Numbered from the stretch's first letter, positions 8,346 through 17,452 are shown. The stretch: DNA of 27,897 nucleotides from an uncultured Porphyromonadaceae bacterium (GCA_902493335.1 CABUPJ010000046.1:1-27897), one strand, 5' to 3'. Program-made: numbers and translations. The notes: a model not told the origin generated them from the sequence alone.

Positions 8346-8528
8346 TCGTTCTAAGATTATATATGATGTAAATCATACAAACGCAATTCATCGCTATAGC
8401 AAAGTTTGTTTGTCCCAATTTCATGAAACCAAATTAACTGACTGCTAAGCAATACATTCCCATCTCTTTAACGAGGATAAAGATTGACATAAAACCACTC
8501 GGTTCTAAAGTAATAACAACTTATAATT

Positions 8529-8571
8529 AAGCGATTGGCAAGCTTATTGCATTACTCGCCAATCGCTTTTT
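8529..8571 (+). terminator. Intrinsic terminator downstream of the RCC1 gene
   Basis: Arms 8529-8539 and 8558-8568 pair perfectly over 11 bases around an 18-base loop, followed by a T-run ending at 8571. It lies about 185 bases after the RCC1 stop and just before the convergent CBS-protein gene. The reverse side carries only a weak T-rich tail. The rest of the 255-base gap 8346-8600 shows nothing else I recognise. Confidence 0.75.
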
Positions 8572-8600
8572 GTATGTTTTAGGCGCAAAATAATCGGGTT

Positions 8601-9887
8601 TTACTCCTCTTCTGTCGCAGTGGTGGGGAGAGTGAGGCGGATGAGCTCGAGGCGGGTGGCTGATTTTTTGATGATGTCGAAGCGGCGCTCGTCGATGACG
8701 ACGCTTTCGCCGGCTTCGGGAATGGAGCCTGTCGATTCGAGTATATAGCCCGCAAGGGTCTGATAGCTTTCGTCTTCGGGGATGTCGAGGTTGTAGATTT
8801 CGTTGATTTCGGCAATCTCGCAACGGCCTGAGAATTCGTAGACGCCGGGGACGACACAGCGGCTGGTGAGCTTGGTGCTGTCGTGCTCGTCCTGGATGTC
8901 GCCGAAAATCTCTTCGACGAGGTCTTCGAGGGTGACGAGTCCGGCCGTTCCGCCGAATTCGTCGATGACTATGGCTATCGATCGTTTCTGCTGGAGAAGG
9001 CGACGCATCATCTTGTTGGCCAGAAGGTTTTCGGGACCGTAAAGCACCGGCATGAGATGCTGCCGCCAGTCTGAGGCGGTGTCGAAGAGTTCGCGCACGT
9101 GGACGTAGCCGACGATGTTGTCTATGTCGTCGCGGTAGACGAGTATCTTTGAGCGGCCGGTGCTCATGAACAGTTCGCAGAGCGATTCGCGGGTGGCCGA
9201 CTCGAAGTCGACGGCGATGATTTCGTTGCGGGGTATCATGCAGTCACGCAGATGGGTCGACGAGAAGTCGAGGGCGTTCTGGAATATCTTGACCTCGTTC
9301 TCGACGCGAGTCTTCTTCTCCTCCATGGTGTCGATGGTCTCTTCGAGATAGTCGTTAAGATCACCGATAGATATAAGGCTCAGGCGCTTGTTGCTGTCTT
9401 TGGCGCCGACGAGACGCATGAGGCCTTTGGACAGAGCGCTGGCAAGGAGCGACAGCGGATAAAGCAGCAGGTAGAAAAGATAGACGGGTATGGCTATGAT
9501 TTTTAGCGAGCTGTTGGGGTTAATCTTGAAGATGGTCTTGGGGATGAATTCGCCGGTGAGGAGGATGACGGCTGTTGAGATGATAGTCTGGGCGAGCAGT
9601 ATCACGGCCTCGTTGTCGGTAAGGCGCGCGAGCGGAGCATCAAGCAGAGCCGCGGCGCCCATGCCGTAGATGACAAGCATGACGTTGTTGCCGACGAGAA
9701 TCGACGAGATGAAGAACTCGGCGCTGGCATAAAAGCGTTTGATGATACGCGAAATCATGCCGCCCCGCTTTATGTCGATCTCGACACGGACACGGTCGGC
9801 GGTGACATAGGCCATCTCGGTTCCCGAGAAGAGGGCCGAGAAGAAGAGTGAGACGACGGTGATTACTATCCAGACTGTGAGATCCAT
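8601..9887 (-). CDS. CNNM/CorC-type membrane protein with CBS pair ('hemolysin' family, GldE-like)
   Basis: The 428-residue product shows the full layout of the HlyC/CorC (CNNM) family: an N-terminal DUF21 membrane domain with about four hydrophobic segments (SGTEMA near the start, GEFIPKT near residue 115), a CBS pair (about 205-330) containing the hallmark DEFGGTAGLVTLEDLVEEIFGDI, and a C-terminal CorC_HlyC FAD-type domain (about 345-425). Relatives are linked to Mg/Co transport; in Bacteroidota the branch includes GldE. The old label hemolysin does not imply a toxin. It starts seven bases after lptC and ends the coaX operon here. A second, remnant copy of its 3' end lies at 4829-4885. Confidence 0.92.
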   Translation of the reverse strand: MDLTVWIVITVVSLFFSALFSGTEMAYVTADRVRVEIDIKRGGMISRIIKRFYASAEFFISSILVGNNVMLVIYGMGAAALLDAPLARLTDNEAVILLAQTIISTAVILLTGEFIPKTIFKINPNSSLKIIAIPVYLFYLLLYPLSLLASALSKGLMRLVGAKDSNKRLSLISIGDLNDYLEETIDTMEEKKTRVENEVKIFQNALDFSSTHLRDCMIPRNEIIAVDFESATRESLCELFMSTGRSKILVYRDDIDNIVGYVHVRELFDTASDWRQHLMPVLYGPENLLANKMMRRLLQQKRSIAIVIDEFGGTAGLVTLEDLVEEIFGDIQDEHDSTKLTSRCVVPGVYEFSGRCEIAEINEIYNLDIPEDESYQTLAGYILESTGSIPEAGESVVIDERRFDIIKKSATRLELIRLTLPTTATEEE

Positions 9888-9894
9888 TATTCAG

Positions 9895-10617
9895 TTATTT
9901 AGCAGGTTGTATAGGTTTTATCGACATGGCTCCGTCGGGGTCGGAGGGCTGCTTGGGCTTTGATTTTTTGGCCGAATCGAGTGATGCCTGACGTGCGGCA
10001 ATCTCTTCGGGCGACCTGCGGCGGCCGATGGCGGCGCTGTCGTTTTCGTCAGCCTTGTTGTCGCGGCGCTCGACGGGGATGATGCCGGTCGGATTCTTGA
10101 TTGTATATGACGTCATGTTTTCGTTCGACTCGAAGCCATAGCCCTCGATGATGCGGTCAGAGCGGACGATGTGTATGAACGAATCGCTGTAGACGCGGCG
10201 GCGCGTCTGGTCCCAAAAGAGCTGATGGGTGAGAAAACTGTCGCGCATGGTGTTGACCATGACGACATTGCCGTCGAGACGCCAGAGGCGTTTGCGGCTG
10301 AAATATGTGGCCGAGTCGCTGACCATTGTGGCCTGGGGGTGCATGGCGAGGTCATACTGTTCGAGATCGAGGCCGTCGGGAAAGCGCCAGAAGGGTTCGG
10401 ATGCGTCTTCAAACATCTGCCACAGCGGCGTCGACAGATGATAGCGCGTATAGCCCGAATCGCTGATGTAGGTCTCGACATTGACGGTCGTCATGGTCGG
10501 AGTCGTCTCGCCGTCAGAAGCGTTGGCGACATAAGAGTGACGCGTCTCGCCACACCCGCTGCTGACAAAGGCCATCGCGGCGGCAGCCACGACAACGGCC
10601 GCGGGCAGCAGGCGCAT
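9895..10617 (-). CDS. lptC: LPS export protein LptC, lipoprotein form
   Basis: LptC links the inner-membrane LptBFG transporter to the periplasmic bridge that carries LPS to the outer membrane. The ATG at 10617 gives 240 residues and opens directly into a signal peptide with lipobox-like SSGC (Cys22); an in-frame TTG at 10674 would add 19 polar residues and is less convincing. The beta-jellyroll repeats typical of LptC/OstA are visible: a segment with TTVNVETYISDSG, SDSATYFSRKRLWRLDGNVVMVN, then DSFLTHQLFWDQTRRRVYSD. The C-terminus is a charged low-complexity tail rich in Lys, Asp and Pro. The envelope-gene context supports the call. Confidence 0.85.
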   Translation of the reverse strand: MRLLPAAVVVAAAAMAFVSSGCGETRHSYVANASDGETTPTMTTVNVETYISDSGYTRYHLSTPLWQMFEDASEPFWRFPDGLDLEQYDLAMHPQATMVSDSATYFSRKRLWRLDGNVVMVNTMRDSFLTHQLFWDQTRRRVYSDSFIHIVRSDRIIEGYGFESNENMTSYTIKNPTGIIPVERRDNKADENDSAAIGRRRSPEEIAARQASLDSAKKSKPKQPSDPDGAMSIKPIQPAK

Positions 10618-10689
10618 CGTGAGCGATGCCGACAGCTGTCGGCTACTATGACCGGTGGATTGATCTGAGTCCAAATCGCTGTCGCTTGA

Positions 10690-11943
10690 TTAATAGATCT
10701 TGCTCTGACGGAACCACATCTCGTTGAAGTTGATGCCGAATGTGATGTTGAGATAGTTCTCTTTGATCAGAGGATTGGGCGTGGCGCTGCGGTTAATCCA
10801 CTCGACACCGAGACTGACAATGGTCTTGAACTGCGGCACGGGGAAGCCGAAACCGGCCGTCAGGCCCCAGTCGCGCAGGTTGTTGCCGTTGATTTTGAGG
10901 TAATCGCGGTTATAGAAACCGCCGATGCGGTAGTGTATACGTTCCAGATAATTGCCGCGGGCTTTGGGCTGAATCTGAAAACCGGCTGCAATCTTATACC
11001 GGTCGGCGAGCTGCGAGTCGCTGCCATCCTGTCTAAGACCGTTGTATTTGGCTTTGGACCATGGCTGATATGTAAAGTCGATTTCAGCCATAATCTTGTT
11101 ACGCCACAGATAGTTGACGCCGGCGCCCCAGCTCTCGGCCATAGAGAAGTTGCCCTGAAGGCGGCTCTTCTCTTCCTCGGTAGGAGCCTCGTCCTGATTG
11201 AGGTCGTATGAGTAGACATAGCTGTGACCGTGGAAGTCTTTGGCGGGACTGTAGGTCAGACCGAGGGTAAGACGGTCCTCGCGGCCGATGTTGATGCCAT
11301 ACTGTGCGCCGATGTCGATGCGCCAGTCGCGCACCTCAAACTGGCGCTCGAAGAGCGTCGTAGAGCCTGTGACAGCCGTCACATAGCTGTCATTGAATGT
11401 CGTGCCGAAGAGATAGGCCACATTGGCGCCGATCGAGAAGCCTTTGAACAGGCGTCCCGACAAGCCGGCGTAGAGCTGGTTGATGCTGCCCGAGCCCTGA
11501 CGCGACGACGAACCGTTCTCGATGCCGCTGCCGAAGGCATAGCCTACCGACGAGTAAGGCAGCAGGCCGACGCTGGCGCCCATATATTTGCCGATGGGAA
11601 ACTGCATGGTGATATAGCTGAGCCCGCCGCCGGTGTTGTCGTCCTTAATATTCTTGCCGTCGACTTTCTCGGTCTGCCACAGGCAGGTGATGTCGATGCC
11701 CATGTCGAAGAGAAATGTCAGCGAGTCGATGGCGGCGTATGACGCCGGATTCATGACGTTGGTCTGACGGCCCGACTGCATGGCATAGCCTACGCCGCCC
11801 ATTGACTTCTGGGCCGAAGTGGCATTGTCGTTGAGCATACCGTAGCCATAGCGCGAATAAGGCGTTATGACACCGTTCTGAGCCGTAGCGGCCAGCGACG
11901 CGAGCGCGATGGCGCAAGCTGTGATGAATTTAGATATTTTCAT
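10690..11943 (-). CDS. Outer-membrane beta-barrel protein of the coaX-lptC operon
   Basis: The 417-residue product has a signal peptide (MKISKFITACAIALASLAATAQ). The mature part resembles FadL/OmpP1-like barrels: an N-terminal plug-like stretch (YSRYGYGMLNDNATSAQKSMGGVGYAM, NPASYAAIDS), then alternating amphipathic strands rich in Tyr, Gly and aromatic residues, ending in the short strand MWFRQSKIY. Such genes commonly lie between coaX and lptC in Bacteroidales. The ligand is unknown. Its ATG overlaps the end of coaX by 14 bases, and lptC follows, so co-expression is likely. Confidence 0.8.
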   Translation of the reverse strand: MKISKFITACAIALASLAATAQNGVITPYSRYGYGMLNDNATSAQKSMGGVGYAMQSGRQTNVMNPASYAAIDSLTFLFDMGIDITCLWQTEKVDGKNIKDDNTGGGLSYITMQFPIGKYMGASVGLLPYSSVGYAFGSGIENGSSSRQGSGSINQLYAGLSGRLFKGFSIGANVAYLFGTTFNDSYVTAVTGSTTLFERQFEVRDWRIDIGAQYGINIGREDRLTLGLTYSPAKDFHGHSYVYSYDLNQDEAPTEEEKSRLQGNFSMAESWGAGVNYLWRNKIMAEIDFTYQPWSKAKYNGLRQDGSDSQLADRYKIAAGFQIQPKARGNYLERIHYRIGGFYNRDYLKINGNNLRDWGLTAGFGFPVPQFKTIVSLGVEWINRSATPNPLIKENYLNITFGINFNEMWFRQSKIY

Positions 11944-12670
11944 TATAATCGATTATTCTGTTTAGTCCGATTGAAACAAGATTTGGCTCGACGATAGAGT
12001 CGAACGCGACTTTATCGGCCACGAGCGCGGCCTGACCGCCTGTGATGACCGTCGCAGCATCAGGCGACGGCATGTGACGGTGATAATACTCGATCTCGGC
12101 GACGACCCCCATGACAGCGCCCGAGCGCAGGGCTGTCTCGGTGTCATAGCCCCTCAGCGGTGTGTCGCCGTCGGTCTCGACCAGCGGCAGACGGGCGGTG
12201 AAGCGGTTGAGCGCTTCGAGACGCATGAATATGCCGGGGGCGATGTTGCCGCCGACAAAACGTCCGTCGGGCGACACGAGGTCGTATGTTACCGCCGTTC
12301 CGCAGTCGACGACGAGCAGCCAGCGACCGGGGGCGACGACGCGTGCGCCGACAGCGGCGGCGATGCGGTCGCAGCCGAGGGTCGACGGGGTGCGGTAGTC
12401 GAGCGTCAGAGGCATCGGCGTCTGCGAAGTCAGCTCTATGACTCTGTCAGACAGGGCGCCTACAGCCTCGACAATGTCATCGGCGCGGTCACCGACCGAC
12501 GAATATATCGCGCTGGCGAAGCGGCCCTTATCGCCGTGACGACGGGCAAATGCGGCAATCTCCTCAGCATAGTCGCTATGGAAAATGTCGGTGGCGATGA
12601 TACGGTCATCGTGCCAGACAGCGGCCTTGACGGCCGAATTGCCACGGTCAATAGTCAGTTTTAGCCTCAT
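11930..12670 (-). CDS. coaX: Type III pantothenate kinase CoaX
   Basis: CoaX phosphorylates pantothenate, the first step of coenzyme A synthesis, in the cytoplasm. The ATG at 12670 gives 246 residues; an in-frame TTG at 12682 would add only four. The ASKHA-fold motifs are visible: the N-terminal phosphate-binding LTIDRGNSAVK (DxGNT type, here with Ser), a central VVDCGTAVTYDLV, and GGNIAPGIFMRLEAL, followed by a glycine-rich ITGGQAAL. The overlap with the barrel-protein gene suggests translational coupling. Confidence 0.95.
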   Translation of the reverse strand: MRLKLTIDRGNSAVKAAVWHDDRIIATDIFHSDYAEEIAAFARRHGDKGRFASAIYSSVGDRADDIVEAVGALSDRVIELTSQTPMPLTLDYRTPSTLGCDRIAAAVGARVVAPGRWLLVVDCGTAVTYDLVSPDGRFVGGNIAPGIFMRLEALNRFTARLPLVETDGDTPLRGYDTETALRSGAVMGVVAEIEYYHRHMPSPDAATVITGGQAALVADKVAFDSIVEPNLVSIGLNRIIDYNENI

Positions 12671-12679
12671 AACAGACAG

Positions 12680-12687
12680 CAAAAGTA
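12680..12687 (-). promoter_or_regulatory. -7 box just before coaX
   Basis: The minus strand reads TACTTTTG, matching TAnnTTTG, nine bases upstream of the coaX ATG. It implies a leader of only a few bases. The -33 region has no clean TTTG. The 107-base gap to the STAND gene shows no convincing terminator. Confidence 0.45.
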
Positions 12688-12777
12688 CTAATTAGAGTTG
12701 AAACAGACTATAGCACATCTTTTAATTTAAACCGTTTATGTATTTTTTAACAAATGACGGCATATGGTAGAGCAGTA

Positions 12778-15700
12778 TCAGTCAATGATTGCGTTGTCGC
12801 TCCGGCCTTTGCGACGGAGCAGCTTCTTCAGCCACGGCGGCATCCGCTCCCCGCGGGGAAGAGGCAAGTAGTAGAAACAGATTTCAGACACAAGCATGGC
12901 CACGACTGCTATAGATACTGATAACACTACCTTGATAGAAAAGAAAATCGTCAGGGCAAGATATACACCGAATAATACACAACCTGCTACCACCGCTCCG
13001 CTTAACACTTCTTGTAACACATAAAAGCGTTTTTGTCGTATGGCTACATCGGTCAGTCCATGCTTGATTGGGTAAATTGCTACAGCGATAAGTAATACCA
13101 CGACAAGAAAATAACCAAGAGCAGCAAATTTCGATGCAATCCTATCCGTAGACAATGCCGGCAAGTTGAGATAATAACCTATCTTTATCATAGCCATCTC
13201 ACTCCCACTCATTTCCTTGATAGCCTTGAAGCCTTGATATTCAGGCACATCAACGAAATTTCTCGAACAGCCTTCGGGAACATATAAAGTTATGTTTCTT
13301 TTAAACGAATCTGCTAAAACAATCTCACGAGTATATTGTCTGTCAATTTTACCATCAGAAAGAGTTCTGTAAGGGCTCGATATAGGCAAATATATTTCCT
13401 GGAGATCTACAGGACGTTCGCCGAGGAACGAATAGAAACCTTTTGCCTTAGCTTTTGGCAAAAAGAATACCTTGTTCTGTCCTTTATGGTACACTGCATA
13501 TTGTGTATAATTGTCAGATGCAGTTATTATATCAGTTCCTTTAAAATTAAAGGCATCTTTATACTTAAAATAGTTTGACCTGCCGTTATAATATTCAAAT
13601 AAATCTTTTTCTCCAAAATATATGCCTGCATCCTTCGAACCGGTGAATTCGGTTGCCACATTTCGTCTGAAATAATCATTATCTGTAATAGGTCTCCACG
13701 GCCAATATGGCTCGTCTCGTTTGAAAATCCGTTCTCCGTCATTATCATCACGCACTTTCAATATAACATTTGGAGAACTTTCAAAAGCGTTACGTTTGAT
13801 ATAGGTGTTGGCATTTACTGACACCTCGGTCAGATTATCGCAATCAGCAAAAGCATATGAGCCAATATATTTTAGATGATCGGGTAAATATATACTTTCC
13901 AGATTGTCACAATTTATAAAGGCCGATTCTCCTATATCTTCTAACCACATAGGAAAAACAACACCTTTTATTCTACAATCAGCGAAAGAGTTCTTATCAA
14001 TGTGTTGAGCGCCCGTAGCTGAAAGATCTACTGTGTCTGTATATTCAGGATTCGCAAATTTCCCGACAGTCGATGTAGGTGTATTAAATAGAAATTGCGT
14101 TCCGCTGGCTTTATTAACGCAACAAAGCATTATGTTTTTAACATTGCCACTAATTATAACATCTTTCATTTCAACAGGGAAGCAAGCCTTCTCTACTTTG
14201 TGTGTCACTAATGAGACATCTTTGTTTTTCAAATCCCAAAGCACACCCTGATCATAGCGATAATTAGCATTACATTTATCAACGATAAGCGCTTTGCAAT
14301 TAACTATTTCTTTATCTATGTTTATTTTTGCTTCTAAACGTTCAACATCTTTGGCGATCATTATCGGCCCGATATTTAGTGTGTTAACTACATTGATATT
14401 GATACTTTTCACCAAAGAATCAGGAAGAACTAATTCTGTCAGCGACGGGCAATCACCAATATATATTCTCAGCTTATTTACACCTTTTGAAGTATTCTCA
14501 AATACAATTTTTTTCAAACGACTACACTGAGAAATTGAAAAGTAGCCAACCTGATCAAAGACCGAATCAGTTTTTACATAAATCGAATCGATATCCGGTC
14601 TTCCATAATAGCTAAATGCTCTTGACTTATCAGCTACAACATATCCGCCTTTGTTTTCAGGTATGTTAGTATCACGATGAAAACATATTGCAGTAAAGAC
14701 AAGCCCAAACAACAAGATACAAAAAAAGGACATCAAATCTTTTAGTCTACTGCGTTTACGATGGTTTCGACTGTCAAATACAGCTTTTGCTATCAGATCG
14801 TGAACAAGTTCGACCGGCTGGTTATCGGAATTGCCGTCAGAGGGCTTGGTGCCGGGAACGTTCTGCAGCAGTTTGTACTGGCCCGTGAAGAGAACGGAGG
14901 GCTTCTTGATATACTTGTTGACATTGCTGCGAAAGACGGTACGTCTGCGGCCTTGCTCATCAACGAGTGACTCGATAAAACCGAGCTCCTTGTCTTTAAG
15001 ATTTGCAACAGCTTTATTATAGAAATCGCCCAATGGATTTTTAGCAATACGGCTAACGGTATTGAGATTAATAGTGCCGCCATTGGCGAGTGAATAAAGC
15101 TCGCTGCAGACGAGCGACAGTATTGCGGAGTCGACTTTACCCGAGCGGTTGCGCGAGATGTCGATGATGCGTTTGATGACTTCTTCGCGTTCGTCGTCGG
15201 GAATGAGCGAGAAGCCGGTTTTACTTTTAAGTTCGTCAACAGGCTTCTCGATGACCTCGCGAGCCTGTGCGTCGGTGAGCGCTCGCAGTCGGAGACGATT
15301 GTCTTTCATAGAGCGGTAGCCGAGTTCGTCTATAGCGTCTTCGAGGCGGAAGAGGTCGTCTTCGCGCACGACGAGCATGATTCTGAAATTGGCCTCGTTA
15401 TGGCAGACAACACTTTCGGGGCACTGCAGCTCGCTGTCGTCAATCATCGTGTGGAGGCCGCGAAGCACCTCGCTGCCCTTGTCGCGACTGCCGATAAACA
15501 GCGCCTCAAACTGGTCGAAAACAAGCACGGGGAACACTTCGCGGTTATCACTGTCATAGAATTTCGACGAGGCAAACCACAAGGCGATGTTACCGACCGA
15601 ATCATCGGTGTCATTATCCGTTTTTTGATTGAAACAACCGTCTTTGCCGGCGATATAGCGGGTGACATTATGCTTCTTGAGCTGGTCTTTGACCGTTTCG

Positions 15701-15978
15701 ATGACGTAGGCGTCGAAATTGTCGTAGTCAATCTCGGCCGGGCGCAGCAGCACAGGCAGGTAGTTGTCGCGGCGCAGCAGTGGGAAGAGTCCGGCCTGCA
15801 GCATCGAGGTCTTGCCTATGCCCGATTTGCCGTAGAGCGTGACAAGCAGATTGTTCTTGACCATCGACAGCAGCGCGAGCGTGATGTCGCGGCGTCCGCT
15901 GAATATATAGCGGTCTTCGATAACGTCTTCTTCTGTGTACGAGACGAGGCCTTTCCAAAGATTACCATCCTGAATCAT
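12778..15978 (-). CDS. Membrane STAND NTPase with extracytoplasmic BspA-type leucine-rich repeats
   Basis: The product is 1066 residues. The N-terminal ~400 form an nSTAND1-like NTPase: Walker A GKSGIGKT (50-57), Walker B VLVFDQFE (151-158), MLVVREDD (201-208) and a winged-helix-like tail ending LVHDLIAKAVFDS. One membrane segment (about 415-433) follows, then a ~515-residue region with LRR_5/BspA-type repeats near its middle (IGESAFINCDNLESIYLP, YIGSYAFADCDNL), then three C-terminal membrane segments (about 953-972, 993-1013, 1016-1040). STAND proteins are signal-triggered switches that oligomerise, so this looks like an NLR-like receptor. The start overlaps the TIR gene stop as ATGA. The DNA for residues about 400-1035 is AT-rich, unlike the GC-rich NTPase part and the very end. 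The role in immunity is inferred. Confidence 0.85.
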   Translation of the reverse strand: MIQDGNLWKGLVSYTEEDVIEDRYIFSGRRDITLALLSMVKNNLLVTLYGKSGIGKTSMLQAGLFPLLRRDNYLPVLLRPAEIDYDNFDAYVIETVKDQLKKHNVTRYIAGKDGCFNQKTDNDTDDSVGNIALWFASSKFYDSDNREVFPVLVFDQFEALFIGSRDKGSEVLRGLHTMIDDSELQCPESVVCHNEANFRIMLVVREDDLFRLEDAIDELGYRSMKDNRLRLRALTDAQAREVIEKPVDELKSKTGFSLIPDDEREEVIKRIIDISRNRSGKVDSAILSLVCSELYSLANGGTINLNTVSRIAKNPLGDFYNKAVANLKDKELGFIESLVDEQGRRRTVFRSNVNKYIKKPSVLFTGQYKLLQNVPGTKPSDGNSDNQPVELVHDLIAKAVFDSRNHRKRSRLKDLMSFFCILLFGLVFTAICFHRDTNIPENKGGYVVADKSRAFSYYGRPDIDSIYVKTDSVFDQVGYFSISQCSRLKKIVFENTSKGVNKLRIYIGDCPSLTELVLPDSLVKSININVVNTLNIGPIMIAKDVERLEAKINIDKEIVNCKALIVDKCNANYRYDQGVLWDLKNKDVSLVTHKVEKACFPVEMKDVIISGNVKNIMLCCVNKASGTQFLFNTPTSTVGKFANPEYTDTVDLSATGAQHIDKNSFADCRIKGVVFPMWLEDIGESAFINCDNLESIYLPDHLKYIGSYAFADCDNLTEVSVNANTYIKRNAFESSPNVILKVRDDNDGERIFKRDEPYWPWRPITDNDYFRRNVATEFTGSKDAGIYFGEKDLFEYYNGRSNYFKYKDAFNFKGTDIITASDNYTQYAVYHKGQNKVFFLPKAKAKGFYSFLGERPVDLQEIYLPISSPYRTLSDGKIDRQYTREIVLADSFKRNITLYVPEGCSRNFVDVPEYQGFKAIKEMSGSEMAMIKIGYYLNLPALSTDRIASKFAALGYFLVVVLLIAVAIYPIKHGLTDVAIRQKRFYVLQEVLSGAVVAGCVLFGVYLALTIFFSIKVVLSVSIAVVAMLVSEICFYYLPLPRGERMPPWLKKLLRRKGRSDNAIID

Positions 15979-17432
15979 GACTGACAGCTTTTAAGTGCTA
16001 TTCTGATGCGTTCGACGAGTTCGCTGACGGGCCGTTTCGTCCAGTCGAAGACCGTGACTTTGCACATCTTCTCAGGAACGACGCGATAGTGATAATCTTT
16101 GGTATAGTCATAACCGAAAGTCGCGACCGGTATGACTTTCCATTCGGCATTAGCGTCACAGCCGCGCGCCCACTCATTGACTCTGTAATACGACTGATTT
16201 TCTTTGGGTTCGGGGAGCGACGAATCGTTTTTCCAGGCGAGAATCTTCTCGCTGTCACTGCGGACGTTTGCCGTCAATAGCGGCAGGAACACGCCGCAAC
16301 TCTCTATACCCTTGTTGATTTCCTTGTCGAACTCATCGCCGCCGCGGAGCTTATAGTGGTCGAGCCAGACGGGTATCTTCTTGTCGACAAGGTGGTTGTA
16401 GATGCGCATGGCGTTGACATAGTCGCGGTGCGTATAGCTGATGAAGACATGGCGGTGGAGTGCGTCGGGGTTGATGTCGAAACGGCCTGTAAATTTAGTC
16501 ATATTGGCCGTGATTTTTTCGGCCAGGCGCGAGATATATCCCTCGGGGTTGTCGACGATATGGACGTTGTAGCGGCTGAGATATTCGCGTAAGCGCATAT
16601 CTTCGACCGAGTTCTCGATGTCGAATGGCAGCGCCACGTCGCCCTTGCTTATATCGCCGTTGGGGCGGAAAGTGTGCCACAGGAAGCGGAAAAACCAATC
16701 GTCGAACTTGCAGCCGTAGGCAAACAGCTTCTTGCTGCGCACATACGAAAGGATTCGCTTCGGAGCACTTTCGCCGCTGAGCCATACCTTCATCTTCTCG
16801 ATTTTCTCGTTGTCGTTGAGGGCGTAATCGTTATTCGTCGGCTCTGGGCGCCCGAATATATAGTAGAGTGTCGGCGGCATCAGCGAGCGGTCGCCGTCGA
16901 TTTTGTCGTTCTCGCTGATGTCGCAATGCTCTTTGTCGGAGATGCCGAGCACATTGAGCGTGTCGCCCCAGGTGTCGCGCATAATCTTCTCGACGACAGG
17001 CGAAGGCGAGGTCGTCAGCACGACTCTGAACGCTTTCGATTCTATCAGGCTGACTACGGCCGGATTAATCACCTCCTTTGTCAGTCGGTTATTGGCAAAA
17101 GCTGTGCCGAACAGCGATTTGGCTCTGCCTTCCAGACCGGAGCACAGGCTGTTGAAATCGTTGAACGAGTCGGCCTTGTAGCGGCCTTTGCCTGCTGCAG
17201 CGCGGGCGAGCTCGAGCATCACCGTGTCGGCATCGTCGGTGCCGCAGCGGCCGACATCCATCAGCCCGCGGCTGCCGATGACAAGCACATAGTCGCCGTT
17301 GACGGCGCTATCGGCCGTGCGAGCGATGTCGGCCTCGAGCCGAGCCTCGTCGAGTTCGGTGTCGTCGTATGTGTCTATAAACAGCGACGGGTCGAAGACG
17401 CTGCCGGGCTGGGTCACTGATTTCTCTGCCAT
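15975..17432 (-). CDS. SIR2-like (degenerate) / TIR-domain fusion protein
   Basis: The product is 485 residues. The C-terminal TIR domain (about 328-450) is clear: HVFISYTHRDY, VWLDHYKLRGGDEF, GIESCGVFLPLLT and YRVNEWARG, whose Glu420 fits the catalytic glutamate of NAD-cleaving TIRs. The N-terminal half (about 45-310) resembles SIR2-type Rossmann proteins: VLVIGSRG (49-56), RVVLTTSPSP (136-145), YYIFGRP (190-196), LFAYGCKFDDWFFRFLW (236-252). The usual TTNxD asparagine and LHG histidine are replaced by Ser and Phe, so this half may bind but not cleave nucleotides. Neighbours are a RyR protein 20 bases upstream and a STAND protein overlapping by four bases. TIR is confident; SIR2 is moderate. 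Confidence 0.85.
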   Translation of the reverse strand: MAEKSVTQPGSVFDPSLFIDTYDDTELDEARLEADIARTADSAVNGDYVLVIGSRGLMDVGRCGTDDADTVMLELARAAAGKGRYKADSFNDFNSLCSGLEGRAKSLFGTAFANNRLTKEVINPAVVSLIESKAFRVVLTTSPSPVVEKIMRDTWGDTLNVLGISDKEHCDISENDKIDGDRSLMPPTLYYIFGRPEPTNNDYALNDNEKIEKMKVWLSGESAPKRILSYVRSKKLFAYGCKFDDWFFRFLWHTFRPNGDISKGDVALPFDIENSVEDMRLREYLSRYNVHIVDNPEGYISRLAEKITANMTKFTGRFDINPDALHRHVFISYTHRDYVNAMRIYNHLVDKKIPVWLDHYKLRGGDEFDKEINKGIESCGVFLPLLTANVRSDSEKILAWKNDSSLPEPKENQSYYRVNEWARGCDANAEWKVIPVATFGYDYTKDYHYRVVPEKMCKVTVFDWTKRPVSELVERIRIALKSCQS

Positions 17433-17452
17433 AGTCGTTTGCGGTCTGCGGC

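Noticed and set aside
8601..9887. Haemolytic toxin, as the family's common label suggests
   Set aside because: The DUF21/CBS/CorC layout is that of a membrane ion-transport or gliding-associated protein; nothing resembles a pore-forming toxin.
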